Numbered from the stretch's first letter, positions 46,171-58,423 are shown. The stretch: DNA of 64,000 nt from Hygrocybe punicea (GCA_963556145.1 OY744461.1:744001-808000), one strand, 5' to 3'. Made by a program: numbers and translations. The notes: generated by a model from the letters alone, not told the origin.

Positions 46171-47320
46171 TCAGTCACCCACCTCCATCTCATTCTGCTC
46201 GAGATTGACTCTCTTCGGATTTCTGACCTCTAAATTATATCCCACCTGCTTCTTCAGTGTTGGCTTTGATTGGTCAAATTTTGATGTCAGGTGTTTCCTC
46301 AAAGCATTCTGTGCATTTAAATTAAATTAATATGTTGTTGTTTTTGCAATAATCCTTACCTGCTTGAAAGAGTCATTGAGCAACATGATTGAGTGTAGGA
46401 AACTCAACATTTTGAAGTTTTGTCCCTTGAGCAGTACAGAGACAAATGACATATGATTTTCAACAAGGTCCCTGAATGTGAAAAATTTGAGGTTTGTAAC
46501 TGCATTTCTACATCAATATTGCTTGCTCTATGATTGATCTGACAATCCATATTTTTTCTTCCCCTGGTCATCAACGTAGCAGTTGTAGTAAGCAACTACA
46601 TTTTCCTTGCCATGAATGTAGTTCACCTTAGCCATTTCCTTGAGGACACCATGTCGATCAACAGCTTCAGTGAATGGTATGTGTGCCATTTCCAGTGCGT
46701 CCTTCTTGGGAGTAAAATACCGGTTTGATATATCAAGCACATGATGCCCTGCATATGTTGTTGGACTCCAGGGTTCTAACTTTCCAACTGGGAACTGGCA
46801 GTGAAATTGTGTGTAGATTTCTTGTGCTGACTGCACAGCCTCATTGAAAGTGAACATTCCTGGACCTGTAATTGTGATGCCCTGTCTAAGGTATCTGTAG
46901 CAAGATGGCTTAATGCCAAATTGCATGTCTGAGTTTTTTATTTTGGGTTAGTGCTCAAAAGATGCTCATTTTGCCATGTCTAATAAGGGTGGTAGGTCCA
47001 ACCCACACAAGATGCCTTGGAGTGTGAAGATCTTCTCCTCCATCACCACACCTTCTGCCCCATTGCCACTGGCATATTCAACTGATATCTTGATGAGTTG
47101 CCAAGTTGGAGGCCAATCCATATATACTATACTAAACTGATGCATACATTGTGTTGCCTGTTTTGAAGTTGTTACTGTGTGGTAAGTCACCAATTCTTGT
47201 TGCTGTCAACTCACTTTCATCATGCTGGCTAGTTGTTGATCTGCACCCTCTTGCTCAGCTGCAAGCTTCTCAAGTGCATCACCTAGGTGTATTTCAGCCT
47301 CTGTACCAATTATGAGTCCC
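46171..47320 (-). pseudogene. Family-A uncharacterised protein, copy 2
   Basis: The minus strand carries, in order, 'LGDALEKLAAEQEGADQQL', 'QFSIVYMDWPPTWQLIKISV', 'GITITGPGMFTFNEAVQSAQ', 'TYAGHHVLDISNRYFTPKKD', 'YIHGKENVVAYYNCYVDDQG', 'FRDLVENHMSFVSVLLKGQN' with 'FKMLSFLHSIMLLNDSFK', and the C-terminal 'KKQVGYNLEVRN...' ending in a stop at 46171-46173. The exons are separated by plausible short introns. Copy 1 at 49.0-50.3 kb has the same blocks in the same order. The family is widespread and uncharacterised in Agaricomycetes. One internal stop upstream (near 47330) and unclear exon joins make me call it a pseudogene, with caution. Confidence 0.55.
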
Positions 47321-47699
47321 TATAAGGGAATCGTTCTATATGGTGGATTCTCAAACTCAGGGTCACACTCTAATTTGCCAAGCCATGGGAACAATTTTGA
47401 AGCCCTGGGAATAATTATGAAATCATGAGACTGGGCGGAGCTGACTGTGAGAATTTGTTGTCCCAATCAGAAAGAACAATAATGTAGCCAGATCACAGGT
47501 TCCAAATTGGGAATAAGTAATACTACAAATTAACATGAGTGGAAGGCGCTGAACATTGCTCTGTGATGGGTTCAACCAGTGTCCCAGCTTGATTCTGAGG
47601 AACTGCCGGTGTAATTGACAACCATATATCAAATGTGTCTACAAATACATATATTGTGCAATAGGTATTGGAATTATTTACAGGAGGAACATCGGACAC

Positions 47700-48520
47700 T
47701 GGTCAGATAGCATGAACAGTATTCAACAAGATTTTCAACAAGTGTTCAAGCTTCAATCTGAAGCGTTACAATTGCATAAATAAAGGTATTAATGATGCAC
47801 TTGTTGAACACTTGTTGAACACTTGTTGAACAGGCCGAACAGTGTTCGACAAGGTGTTCGACAAGTGTCCCAGGCTTCATCTGAAGCATTACAATTGCAT
47901 AAATAAAGTTATGTACATTTTATGAGGTGTAGCTAGATTTTCAATGCACATTGAATTTATTAATGATGCACTTGTCAAACACTTGTTGAACAGGCCGAAC
48001 AGTGTTCGACAAGGTGTTTAACAAGTGTCCCAGGCTTCATCTGAAGCATTACAATTGCATAAATAAAGTTACGTACATTATATGAAGTGTAGCTAGATTT
48101 ACAATGCACATTGAGTTTATTAATGATGCATTTGTTGAACACTTGTTGAACAGGCTGAACAGGGTTCGACAAGCCATTCTACAAGTGTCCAAGCTTCAAT
48201 TTGAAGCATTACAATTACATAAATAATGGTACATACATGATATGGCATGTAGCTAGATTTAAAATGCACATTGAATTTATTAATGATGCACTAGTCGAAC
48301 ACTTGTTGAACAGGCCAAACAGTGTTCCAGGCTTCATCTGAAGCATTACAATTGCATAAATAAAGTTACGTACATTATATAAGGTGTAGCTAGATTTACA
48401 ATGCGCATTGTATTATTAATGATACACTTGTTCAACACCTGTTGAACAGGCTGAACCATTCAACAGTGTTCAACAAAGTGTTCAACAAGTGTCCCGGTTT
48501 TAATCAGGGGTATTGCCATT
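47700..48520 (+). repeat. Left array of ~160-bp repeats of element X
   Basis: Units contain 'gaacaggccgaacagtgttcgacaag', 'cttcatctgaagcattacaattgcataaata' and 'tgtagctagattt..aatgcacattga.tttattaatgatgca'. They recur near 47827, 47986, 48145, 48308 and 48443, preceded by a partial unit at 47700. Shorter 'ttgttgaacac' repeats occur inside the units. Confidence 0.85.
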
Positions 48521-49020
48521 GCACAGCCAATGGTATGTGCAGTATATCGAATGTTTGGCAGTGGAAAGGCAAGATCTAAGTGCAGTATATCGGATGTTTT
48601 TGTGATGTAGCTACATGGGTCCAATATTGTTCAACAAAGTGTTCAGCAAATTTTCCATATGTAATCCAAGTAACCCATTCTTACTACACAACAATATAAA
48701 TTTTATATGATATGTGTGTACAATACATACATTTATCAATTAATTCTAAGGTCGAATACTTTCATTTATGTTTTTGAAAGGTACTGAACAAATGTCCATG
48801 CATGTTAGGCCGGACCATTGAACGAGAAATACCATATTGGTTTGAATAGTTATATTCACAGGAAAATGATGACGACTTGTTATGATTAAATAATATTCAG
48901 ATATCCAGTCACTTTATGAAACTATTTGTGTTGTTATTTCACTTGTGAACGTATTGCAGAACATAATATTATATAAAATTGATGTTCACATGTGACTGTA
49001 CAACGTAATTATAATAGATA

Positions 49021-50250
49021 TTAATCGGCTTCATTCATCCTGAGGTTGGTCAAACGTCTTCGGGTTTCTATGACATCTTCACCATCATCAGTCAACTGGA
49101 CATATCCCACATTACGTTTGATATTAATCCTCGTCTTTGTATTGAGAGAAGGATGAGGTGCTTTGATTCAACTTATCGTCGCATTCTGTGTGTACATTAG
49201 TTTTTATTCATTGAATTGATATGTTTTGTACCTCAGTAAACTCGCTGTCGACCAGCACTAATGAGCGCAGATTGAGAATCATCTTGAATTTGTCATTCTT
49301 AACTGGAACTGCCGATACCGTTATCTAGACTTCTACAATGTCACCAATCCTGAAGCAAGTCAGACTGGCAGGTACAAAGCTATGATCTATGTCATTATTA
49401 ATAGCCAAGCTATTGTTGTGCTGAGCACTCACCAATGCCATCCTCCATCTGACGTCAACTTGAAATAAAGGACCTCATTGTCTGTCCCATGGAAGTATCG
49501 AGTATTGCTCATGGATGACAGTATGCCTTTGGGATCAACATTGTGTTCGAATGGAATATTGTATGAAACTTTGTCATGTCAGCAGTCAGTGAAATATCGG
49601 GTGCCAATAGATAATGCAGTGTATTCAATATAGGTGGTTGATGTGAAGTCCAGCATTGCATGTTCTGGGAAGTGACAACCAAGTTTCTGGTGTAAGATTC
49701 GGAGGTTGTCAATATATGATTCAAATAATGGTATGTTGAGGCCTGTGATAAGGATGCTTTGATGGAGAAACGGTGTTTGACGTTCGGGCGGTCTGAAAAA
49801 CATATGTAAATTAATTGTTTATGATTCCAGATGATGATATAATCTACCTGCTGATGATTGGTGGTAGGTCTTTGGCCACCAATATCGCCTGTAAGCTTAA
49901 GACAAGCTCTTCATGCTCAGTGGTATCGGTGCTCGGCTGTGTAAGTTTCCAGCAATCCGGTGAGTCATTATGCACTACATTGATATTCGAAATCTGCAAA
50001 TGTAACGAAACACAGTGTACATCATGAGAATTGAACATACATTTGTAGAATTGGCAAGTTGGCTGTCATCATTGTCCATCCATGTAGATATGAGATTGCT
50101 TAAACATTCAGCTGTACAGTAGAGTTGAATATATGAATTCCTTCAATGGAATATGTACTGACATGCTGTTTTGAAATCGTAATAGGTGTCCATTTGCCAA
50201 GTGGGAACTGGGGGGTATAATTCACACACCATTTCTGACTGTTTTATCAT
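49021..50250 (-). pseudogene. Family-A uncharacterised protein, copy 1 (left gene of element X)
   Basis: Several short exons on the minus strand give 'PPVPTWQMDTYYDF', 'AECLSNLISTWMDNDDSQ', 'ELVLSLQAILVAKDLPPIIS', 'HQSILITGLNIPLFESYIDN', 'LDFTSTTYIEYTALSIGTRYFT', 'NTRYFHGTDNEVLYFKLTSDGG', 'FRIGDIVEV' followed by 'FKMILNLRSLVLVDSEF', and the C-terminus 'KRNVGYVQLTDDG...' ending at 49021-49023. The blocks match copy 2 at 46.2-47.3 kb. In-frame stops after 'RYFTDC' (TGA) and after 'GDIVEV' (TAG) suggest decay. Function unknown. Confidence 0.55.
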
Positions 50251-50739
50251 GAATTGTTTTCGATTGTTATTGATATTACGACAGTGCATCATGTTCATTC
50301 TCCATGAACTTGTGATGTTTGTATGGTGTTTGCATTTTTATTTTGCAGATCTTCTCAATAGATTCCTATTGTTTTCCTCCATTTTCATAGGACAGGATAT
50401 ACATCCACAGCTATCGGCAATGCTTGACCTCCTTATTGTACAGCATTGAAAGGAAACCCCTATCCATTCAGAATGTTTGTTCCGATGCAAGTGTCAGTAT
50501 AGTTGATCCAATGTTTGTATTTGTTTGGGAATGAGTATATATGTCACATAAATTTCCATGTTCGATTTGGCGGTGTTATGATCTTATGATCAGCTCCATG
50601 TGGTGACAGCTGTTCTACATTCCCAAACCCTAATTAGACTTAGTGTTTGATTATTCTGCATACCAGTAATCCATATCCATGTTGTTGGATGACGCTGAGC
50701 ATAACAGCTGGTCAATCATTGGTTCTACATCATGGGGAA

Positions 50740-51383
50740 TAGGGCAGGTCAAGGGTATGCAATACCCCCAGGGGTTAAGAGTACGGGTACCACGGGTTAA
50801 GGGTACGAGTCCAGCCTCAGAATACCCGCAGTACCCACGCGGGTATGGGCTGTATTTCTTTTGGGAGAAGAAACATCAAAAACTCAATTTTTGGGGTATT
50901 TTTCGCTATTTTTGAGGGATATAATGAGAATCATTGCTTGTAAAAATATGTAAAAATGCTCTCAACACTCCCCACAGTATTCTGAACATTGTGCTCCTTT
51001 ACACTAAAGGGATCCGACCAGTATTCCATCCACAATAACCATAAAAACCACCAAAAACAGGTAAAAATGGGGTATTTTGCATGTTTTTGAGGGATATAAT
51101 GAGAATCATTGCTTGTAAAAATATGTAAAAATGCTCTCAACACTCCCCACAGTATTCTAAACATTGTGTTCCTTGACACTAAAGGGATCCGGCCAGTATT
51201 CCGTCCACAATAACCATAAAAACCACCAAAAACAGGTAAAAATGGGGTATTTTGCATGTTTCTTCCTGTACCCCTGCAAAACCCGTGCCATACCCGTACT
51301 TTTGGCCTCGGGTACGTACCCGTGATGGGTACGGGTCCGAGTACAGCCCCAGAGCACTGCGGGTGTACCCCTGACTGGCCATA
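50740..51383. mobile_element. Non-autonomous hAT-like element (family 3), 644 bp
   Basis: The ends are TAGGGCAGGTCAAGGGTA (left) and, complemented, TATGGCCAGTCAGGGGTA (right), 14 of 18 positions identical. They are flanked by the 8-bp duplication 'atggggaa' (50732-50739 and 51384-51391). The subterminal DNA is rich in 'gggtacggg' motifs like element family 1. The middle is a 175-bp tandem duplication. It sits in the shared upstream region of the divergent genes of element X. Confidence 0.82.
50911..51262. repeat. Two tandem copies of a 175-bp unit
   Basis: The phrase 'tttgagggatataatgagaa' starts at 50911 and again at 51086. The following sequence ('aatgctctcaacactcccca', 'aaagggatccg.ccagtatt') is repeated nearly unchanged. 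The unit is internal to hAT-like element 3. Confidence 0.9.
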
Positions 51384-51635
51384 ATGGGGAATGTCCCTGA
51401 TTTTTTGCATTTTTATGGCGCTATGGTCCAAATAGTTCTCCTTCAAACCATCAGCAGATGTGGTTTTCATACCTGTCGGCGTGATATCTATAAATGACTG
51501 TTTTATTGTTTTTGATCTGTCTCAGTGTACTTAAATAGCGATGAGAGCCCAATGGTATCATCCACATCTGACCCCTCATTCATCTATAATATCTCGCATA
51601 GATTCATTGCTCACCTTAAAGCTCTTATCTTTGCA

Positions 51636-53194
51636 ATGGCCCCTAAGAAGTCTGTGAATGTGAAGACTCAGTCCAAAGCTCGATCAAGTGCCGTTTCATA
51701 TGTATATTTATTTTCATGTATTGCTGTTCATTCTGAACAAAGGTCATACTGTTGTTTCTAGGAAGGGTAAGAAGGTCACAACCACCAAGCTTGTCGATGA
51801 AGAAGTGTACATGTCTATTCCAATATTCTGATTCATCCACCATGACTAAACCGCCAGTAGTATTGCCAACTCTGAAGATGAAGACGTTATTAGTGTTCAT
51901 AGCGTCACTAGCATTGCCAAACCTGTCTCATCTATAAGGTGTGTCTCATGAATTGTATTTTCAGATACTATTGATTTACTTCAGTAATATAGGCGGTCCA
52001 GGAAGTCCACCAATAGAGCAAGGTTTGCAAGTTCAATTTATACTGTTCATGTGATCTAATATTCTTTATATTCAGCGGGAAAAGGTGGCATGCTTCAGAG
52101 GAAGACAAAGACAGGTCAGTAGCTCTAAATAATGTCTTTTATATTTGTGTATTCTTTAATCATTTTATATAGTGAATTCTCTTCTCCATCAAAGAAGACA
52201 AAGTCAAACCAGCATCAATTACATGATGAGGATGACGACAGCGACAAAACATTCATGTGAGTTGGAAATTGAATAATTGGTCATATGTTAGACATGTCGT
52301 AGGCCTATCGCAAAACTCGAATTCGGTTCTAAGAAATCAAATGCAGATAATGGTCTTCAGTATGATACTTCATATGATTCTTGTTCTTCATATATTAATA
52401 AATGATCAGCAACTCTGATACGTCCGTCAAAACCATGAAGGCGATTTCCTCCAAAGTCACAAAGACTACCTGTCTTCATGATATCAGTGACAACAATGTT
52501 TCCAGCAGCAATGATGGAGCTGTGACATATGCACAAAACCAAATCACCAGGTACATTACATCTCTGTATTATTTTTTTAATTGATGTCCTTGCTTTAGTA
52601 TACGCTCTCCAAACACGGATGAGTCCAACATTGGTACAAGAGACCCTCAGTTGGTCGATACATATAAGGACTGTGTCAACATTAAGTAACTATTCGGTTT
52701 TATCTTCTGAATCAATGTTAAATATTGAACAGGGCAGCGGCCATGGTATCTTGGTCTAGTGCCATAGGAAATGGCAATCCTCAGTACAGTGATGTTATCA
52801 GCAACATTCACAAGGTCAACCAAAAGTAAGCTGTCAGCTAGGACTTTATGGTTAAAGACAATTCACATCGCATAACAGTTTGCTGTTCTCCGCAGTGACC
52901 TTTGTTCGATCTGGCAAGTACTCGAATCTTTCTCGTGATGATCCTGCCAATATCTCTGCTGGAGCATTTGGGCGTAGTTTCTTCCACTCCATTGCTGGTG
53001 CCATCCCAATGATCTTCACTTCTGTCATTCTAGTTGATTCATGCTTCCTTGATGAGCCAAAAGTTGGTGGGAACATGAAACCGATCAAAGTCATCCAAGG
53101 GGCTTTATTTTCAGGAGAATGGGAGCAGTATGTTGGCACCATTGGAATGGTCACTGGTGAGGCGGAATTTCGTGCACAACTATATAAGGACTAG
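51636..53194 (+). CDS. Family-B uncharacterised protein (right gene of element X)
   Basis: A multi-exon gene with very short exons. It starts at the ATG at 51636 (MAPKKSVNVKTQSKARSS), followed by basic exons ('KGKKVTTTKLVDEE', 'FSSPSKKTKSNQHQL') and Asp/Ser-rich linkers. Near 52880-53194 comes a compact domain: 'RDDPANISAGAFGRSFFH', 'AIPMIFTSVILVDSCFLD', 'VIQGALFSGEWEQYVGTIGM' and 'VTGEAEFRAQLYKD', then a stop. The basic start resembles a nuclear protein. I recall similar proteins as an abundant Agaricomycete family of unknown function. Exon limits are only partly resolved. It diverges from the family-A gene across hAT-like element 3. Confidence 0.5.
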
Positions 53195-54189
53195 TGGGGT
53201 GTGGGCCATTGCTTTGCATGGCATGTTACTCGTCCCTTTTTAGTAATGAGAGTACAAGTACATACAAATCAGACAACATTATTACCCTCCCATGATAATC
53301 AATATTGACAAAGTTATTGATATTTCCTGTATTATTACATACTGATGCTACTCACATACCATTCTGAAACCATACTACAATGATATACATTTCATAATTG
53401 ATTATATCCTGTTCCTTCCAATTTGTTATAACCCAATATCAGATCCCAAATTAGCATCTTTCATATCAAGTTTGCATTGTTGATGTTGGCATATATATAA
53501 CTACTTCACTGCTTTATCATTAGTCATAGTTACTCAGTAATTTACCTCATCCACTTTAGTTTACATCGTTATTGATATCACCATGTTCACATACTTCACA
53601 TATAGTATGATTAATTTCTTGGTTCCAATTGCACAGGTTTGCTGACATAATACAGAGGTTGTACTTTGATGCTACACAAAACAGTTCATTATCACTCTCT
53701 GTTGAGATTTACAACGCCAATTCATCATATATTCACTTTCAATTTTTGAATTTATTGATGACAAAATTTCAATTATGTGGTCATTATGGTGTCATGAAGA
53801 GCCTACACATTCAAGTTGAAATGTAGTAATTATTTCTAGAAATTCTAAGTGTCTGAAACCTCCTGTGAATACTGTAGAAATAATGTCATGCATAATGATA
53901 CCAACTGCACTTCTATTGTAACAACTTAAGATTGCTGGTTTTGATGAGTACCAGAATCAACATGATGACTGGTTCAGGTTCTGCACTGGCAATGCTTCAG
54001 ATTACATAAAGCTTGGAAATTGGTGAGTCAATTTTCATGTCAAACAGTTTGATGAGTGTTGGATGCCTGAATTGGTTCCAGTACACAAAATAAGGATAGG
54101 TGTGGAATGAACACATTGAATGTATGGATCAGATGGTGTCTGGTGTGCTGTAAGGCTACAGACTTTGCCTGGGATGCTGGACAAATGAT
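53195..54189. other. AT-rich stretch without recognisable gene
   Basis: A 65-codon plus frame at 53629-53826 has no motif. The segment separates the family-B gene from the right repeat array of element X. Confidence 0.35.
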
Positions 54190-55240
54190 TTGCTGAACAC
54201 GGGGGAGCCTGTTCAACCAGTATTGAGAATGTATTAAGTATGATGTGAATTGTGAGGAGATGTGTTGATAGTAGAGGCCATAACATTGTTTGTACAATGG
54301 TAATGCCACAGAATAAAGACAGGATACCATATTGTGCATGGGAAAACTGCTGAACGTAGGGTGGAACACTGTTCAGGCTGTTCAACAAGTGATCACTGCA
54401 AGAATGAATAAGTCTACTGCACATAATACATGTAGCTACATCACAGATACAGCTGATACATTGTTGATACAATTGTTCCTGCAAGGGAAATGCTACAGAA
54501 GAATGCTGGGACACTTGCCGAACACTTGTCGAACACTGTTCAGCCTGTTCGACAAGCATTCACTATTTGCATTATTAATACTTGCAATATGCACCTTTAA
54601 TTTTGATACATCACAGATACAGCTGATATATTGTTCGTACAATAGTTGCTGCAAGGGCAATGTGACAGACTGATGCTGGAACACTTGTCGAACACTTGTC
54701 GAACACTTGTCGAACACTGTTCGGCCTGTTTGACAAGCATTCACTATTTGCATTATTAATACTTGCAATGTGCACCTTTAATTTTGATACATCACAGATA
54801 CACCTGATATATTGTTCATACAATAGTTGCTGCAAGGGCAATGTGACAGACTGATGCTGGAACACTTGCCGAACACTTGTCGAACACTGTTCAGCCTGTT
54901 CGACAAGCATTCACTATTTGCATTACTAATACCTGCAATGCACACATTAAATTTTGATACATCACAGATACATATGATATATTGTTTGTACAATTGTTGC
55001 TGCAAGGGCAATGCTACAGACTAATGCTCGAACACTTGTCGAACACTGTTCGGCCTGTTCGACAAGCATTCACTATTTGTATTATTAATAATGTTAATGC
55101 ACATATTACATGTAGCTACATCACAGATACATCCACTACATTGTTCATACAAGTGTTTGTGCAAGGGCAATGCTGCAGATTAATGCTGAGACACTTGCTG
55201 AACACTTGTTGAACACCGTTCAGCCTGTTCAACTAATACA
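54190..55240 (-). repeat. Right array of ~170-bp repeats of element X
   Basis: Units containing 'gaacactgttcrgcctgttcgacaag', 'cattcactatttgcattattaata' and 'gatacatcacagatac' recur near 54367, 54535, 54715, 54887, 55041 and 55207. In reverse complement they align with the left array (same order of 'gttcgacaag', 'tattaat', 'caatgcacat' motifs). Confidence 0.85.
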
Positions 55241-55321
55241 TCATCAAAAAATCCAATTATCACCACAATTATCACCACCCATCATATACAAAATGATTCT
55301 GTGATAGGGACTCAACAAATT

Positions 55322-56092
55322 TTAGGATTGAGCATATATGATCAGAACAGCATTGTTACCATTCTGTGACAGCAAATCAATATTTGAAAAACCATCTATA
55401 TCTCCCTCATTAATACAAATTGATCCTGTCGATATACCATCATGAAACCACACACAACTGCTAATGAATATGTGAGTGGTAAAATGTCCCTTTCCAAAAT
55501 AAACAATTCCTCTCAGTACATAAGCGGTGGATATTTCATTAATTGACAAACTGATAATTTCACTGGGTATCAAATTCCCAATGGAGCCAATTGTAAACAT
55601 GATTAGAGGTGGAATTTTATGAAATGTAATAACTTTGTTGATTTCTCCCCAACACAATTGACATCATTGTCATTGTCTGTTAACCATGACTTGAGCAAGA
55701 TATGCTGAGATTGTTCCAGAAAATGAATGTGGACAATGAAAAATAGCATCACATCTATCATTTTCCAGAAGGACTCTGTTTTCACAATTCATGCATTTAA
55801 GACAGGATGAAGTCATTGATTCATCTGGTTTCATTATATAATGAGCTAAATCACTTAGGGCAATGCCAACTTGACCAGTAGGAAATATTGCAGGTTTATC
55901 TTTATGTAATGAATGTCTGATTGTATTTCTAACTGTTTCTAAATCTGTTGTGTTATTCTTTGATTGTTTGAATCCTAAACTCAGAATCTTTAATATTTCA
56001 TTGATGCTTTTGAATCTTTTTTTTCAGCTAGATGGATCTTCATTCCATATTGCCAGTAATATTGTAAAGAGTGAATCATAAGCACAGCTCTA
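55322..56092 (-). pseudogene. C-terminal cysteine peptidase-like domain of the Helitron protein
   Basis: Directly after the helicase ('GFVWDAQN', then a TAG) the minus strand continues 'SCAYDSLFTILLAIWNEDP', 'ILKILSLGFKQ', 'FPTGQVGIALSDLAHYIM', 'SCLKCMNCENRVLL' and finally 'GKGHFTTHIF...CVWFHDGI' and 'NGNNAVLIIYA'. The Cys of 'SCAYDS' and the His of 'GHFTTHI' are placed as in papain-fold deubiquitinase-like peptidases that are fused to many basidiomycete Helitron helicases. The domain is interrupted by stops (TAG at 'QN*SCAYD', another near 'PSS*KKK'). Confidence 0.7.
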
Positions 56093-58423
56093 ATTTTGAG
56101 CATCCCATACAAAACCTTTTGGTTCATTTGATTCAATATTGTCTGATTTTTGTCTTTTCCTTACCATAGACGTTGAATTTGCAACTTGTTCTAATTTTCT
56201 TTTCTTATTTTTCAATATAGTGACTGTGGGATTTACATGAGCAACAGTCATTGGAACAGTTCCTTTTGCAGGAACAAAGTTAAGATTTTTTGTGTTATTC
56301 TTTTGAATTTTGTTTGTAGGTTTAATTAATTTCCATGGAGATATAAGAGCATTGTTTCTATTGACTTGGTCTGTGGCTTTCCTTGCAATAGCATAATGAA
56401 GGTATTTTGAAACATATGACTTTCCTTTCCATTTACTAAATCGATCAATGAGGGAATTGTGTTGATCTCCATAGATGTTGTTTGGTAGCAGCCCTTCATA
56501 CCTAAGTTTGGTAATCTCATCAAGCAACTCTAATTCTCTGAATTCCTGCCTCAGATATCCAGAAGCACCACCAGTAATTACTTTGGGATCAAAGCCTTGC
56601 ACAATGATGGTTCCTGCAGCGGTTGCACTTCTAGATAAGCAAGTATAATAGGATTGGTGATTTCTACAACTACTGAGATCAACTACATTGTTAGGACGAG
56701 TATGCCCTTGACATGCATAATCAGTCATTGCAAAATTGGGTAGTACCAACACTTGTTCTCTTGACAAAGATATCACATCATTATTGGGTAACGAGCACAT
56801 GGTGGAAGTGACATGTCTTGTAATCGGCACCACATTTTCAGGCAGCCCTTCTATGTGTATTGTTTTTGGAGGATCCAATAATCTGACAAATAAAGTGTCC
56901 AGTACTGTTTGTTGTTCTGGATCTATTGTACTTTGCCAACCCACAACCATGCCCTCTGCTCCCTTAGTAATGCAGCACTCCATTGCATCATTGTTTCTCA
57001 GCATTACTGACATGCTTATACATAAATCCAATCTTCCTGGTATATGATCAGAGGATGATGCATGTGGTTGGTTCCATAGTAATTTTTGGAATGAAGGTTC
57101 CAATATCTTTGTGTGTTGAACAAAATTCAAAATCATTGACCTGTGATGAGATTGTCTTTTGTTATTGTTATTGAAACTGGTAGGGTCAGTCCATCTGTCT
57201 ATTGAATAGAATGATGTGAGAGGTCTGTTATTCTCAGCAGCAAAATGTTGAACACCAAGTTCATTGATTTTATCTTTTTGTGCATTTAATGTGGTTACAA
57301 CTGATACATTCCTGAATTTCTTTTGGGCTAATTTAGGATCATTTGGACCTTTTCCTGCGATGCGAGTACGAAGAAATGCAATATCTTCATCAGTACATGC
57401 TTTGTATCTCATGTTTTCCAACGCCTGTCTCAGTTGGACATCTTCTTTTGACTGATTGGTTTGTCTCATATTTTCACGTAATATAACAACTGTTATAATC
57501 TGATGCCAAAGAGCTTTGCCTATAGCTGCTTCCTGATTTGGTATAGTTTGACTGGAATTGATTTGGACACCAACGGTTCCAGAGTATAAAGGAGCACCAC
57601 TCATAGCTGGTGGAAGTTGGCCAAAATCTCCTGCAAATATCATATTAATGCCACCAAAGGGTTCATCATAAACACCACTTGCTTTTGCACACTGAGCACT
57701 GATTTTATACATATCTCTGCAAGATAACATTGACACCTCATCAATGAAAATGTAATCCACACCATCAAGATTGGCACGGACTTGTGCAAGGGAACGAGAT
57801 GATCCTCCCTGATTAATTCCAAGAATGGAGTGATATGTGGATCCATTTACAAGGGCAGCAGCACCACTGGTTGGTGCAAGAACCACAAATTGATGATTTT
57901 CGTTGTGTTTACCAAAAAAACTAGTCAATGCTTTGATGACTTGTGATTTCTCTGTGCCTGCCATTCCACCAAGATACATGCGTAGCTTATCAGAACTGTT
58001 AATCAAGGTAGAGTGATTGGCAATGATATGAAATGCTCTCTTTTGGTCAGTGTTCAACTTGTAATCATTGATAGTTATATCAATAAGATGACGATCAACT
58101 CTGTTTGCAGGAATAAACATATGGTTGATATATGCTGCGTCCACTATCTTGACATCATCATATTGAAAATTTGACAATTTAGCTAGGGTCCCTGTGTTTG
58201 TTGGCAAATTTTTATTCCGTTCATCAATGATTTCCTTTCTTTTGGCAAGTACTGCGATTCTCCATAATTTTCCTGATTGTGTTACATATGGTTCTACAGG
58301 TATTAATGGTCCTATATCTGAGACACCATCAATACAATCATCAAGCCATCCTGACCTTTTCATAGTTCTTTCAGTGATTAGCATTTCATCTTTCCTCTTT
58401 TGTCCTTGATGACCAAGTGTCAA
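56090..58423 (-). pseudogene. PIF1-like helicase domain of the Helitron
   Basis: The frame of 777 codons includes 'LNTDQKRAFHII', Walker A 'GGMAGTEKSQVIKAL', 'VLAPTSGAAALVNGSTYHSI', Walker B-like 'VDYIFIDEVSMLS', 'FAGDFGQLPP', 'LRENMRQ' and the late motif 'TDYACQGHTRPNNVVDLS'. These are motifs of superfamily 1B PIF1/Helitron helicases, which unwind the donor strand in rolling-circle transposition. The Walker A Gly before Lys is Glu here (GTEKS for the usual GTGKS), which should abolish ATP binding. The preceding part is separated by a TGA at 58511. Confidence 0.85.

Larger units (their letters stand above)
47700..55240. mobile_element. Candidate large element 'X': gene pair between inverted repeat arrays
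   Basis: Arrays of about 165-bp repeats at 47700-48520 and 54190-55240 are inverted relative to each other and share the core 'gaacaggc.gaacagtgttcgacaag'. Between them lie a minus-strand family-A gene (49.0-50.3 kb) and a plus-strand family-B gene (51.6-53.2 kb), arranged divergently. The layout resembles a large DNA transposon with subterminal repeats and cargo. No recognisable transposase is present, and I did not find a target duplication. The call is an inference from structure. Confidence 0.5.

Noticed and set aside
47700..48520. Possible CRISPR-like array
   Set aside because: The unit is ~160 bp with degenerate internal repeats, no short conserved repeat with unique spacers, no cas genes, and a eukaryotic context.
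55240..55320. Helitron 3' terminus (CTRR plus hairpin)
   Set aside because: No convincing hairpin followed by CTRR could be seen on the minus strand, so the boundary was left open.
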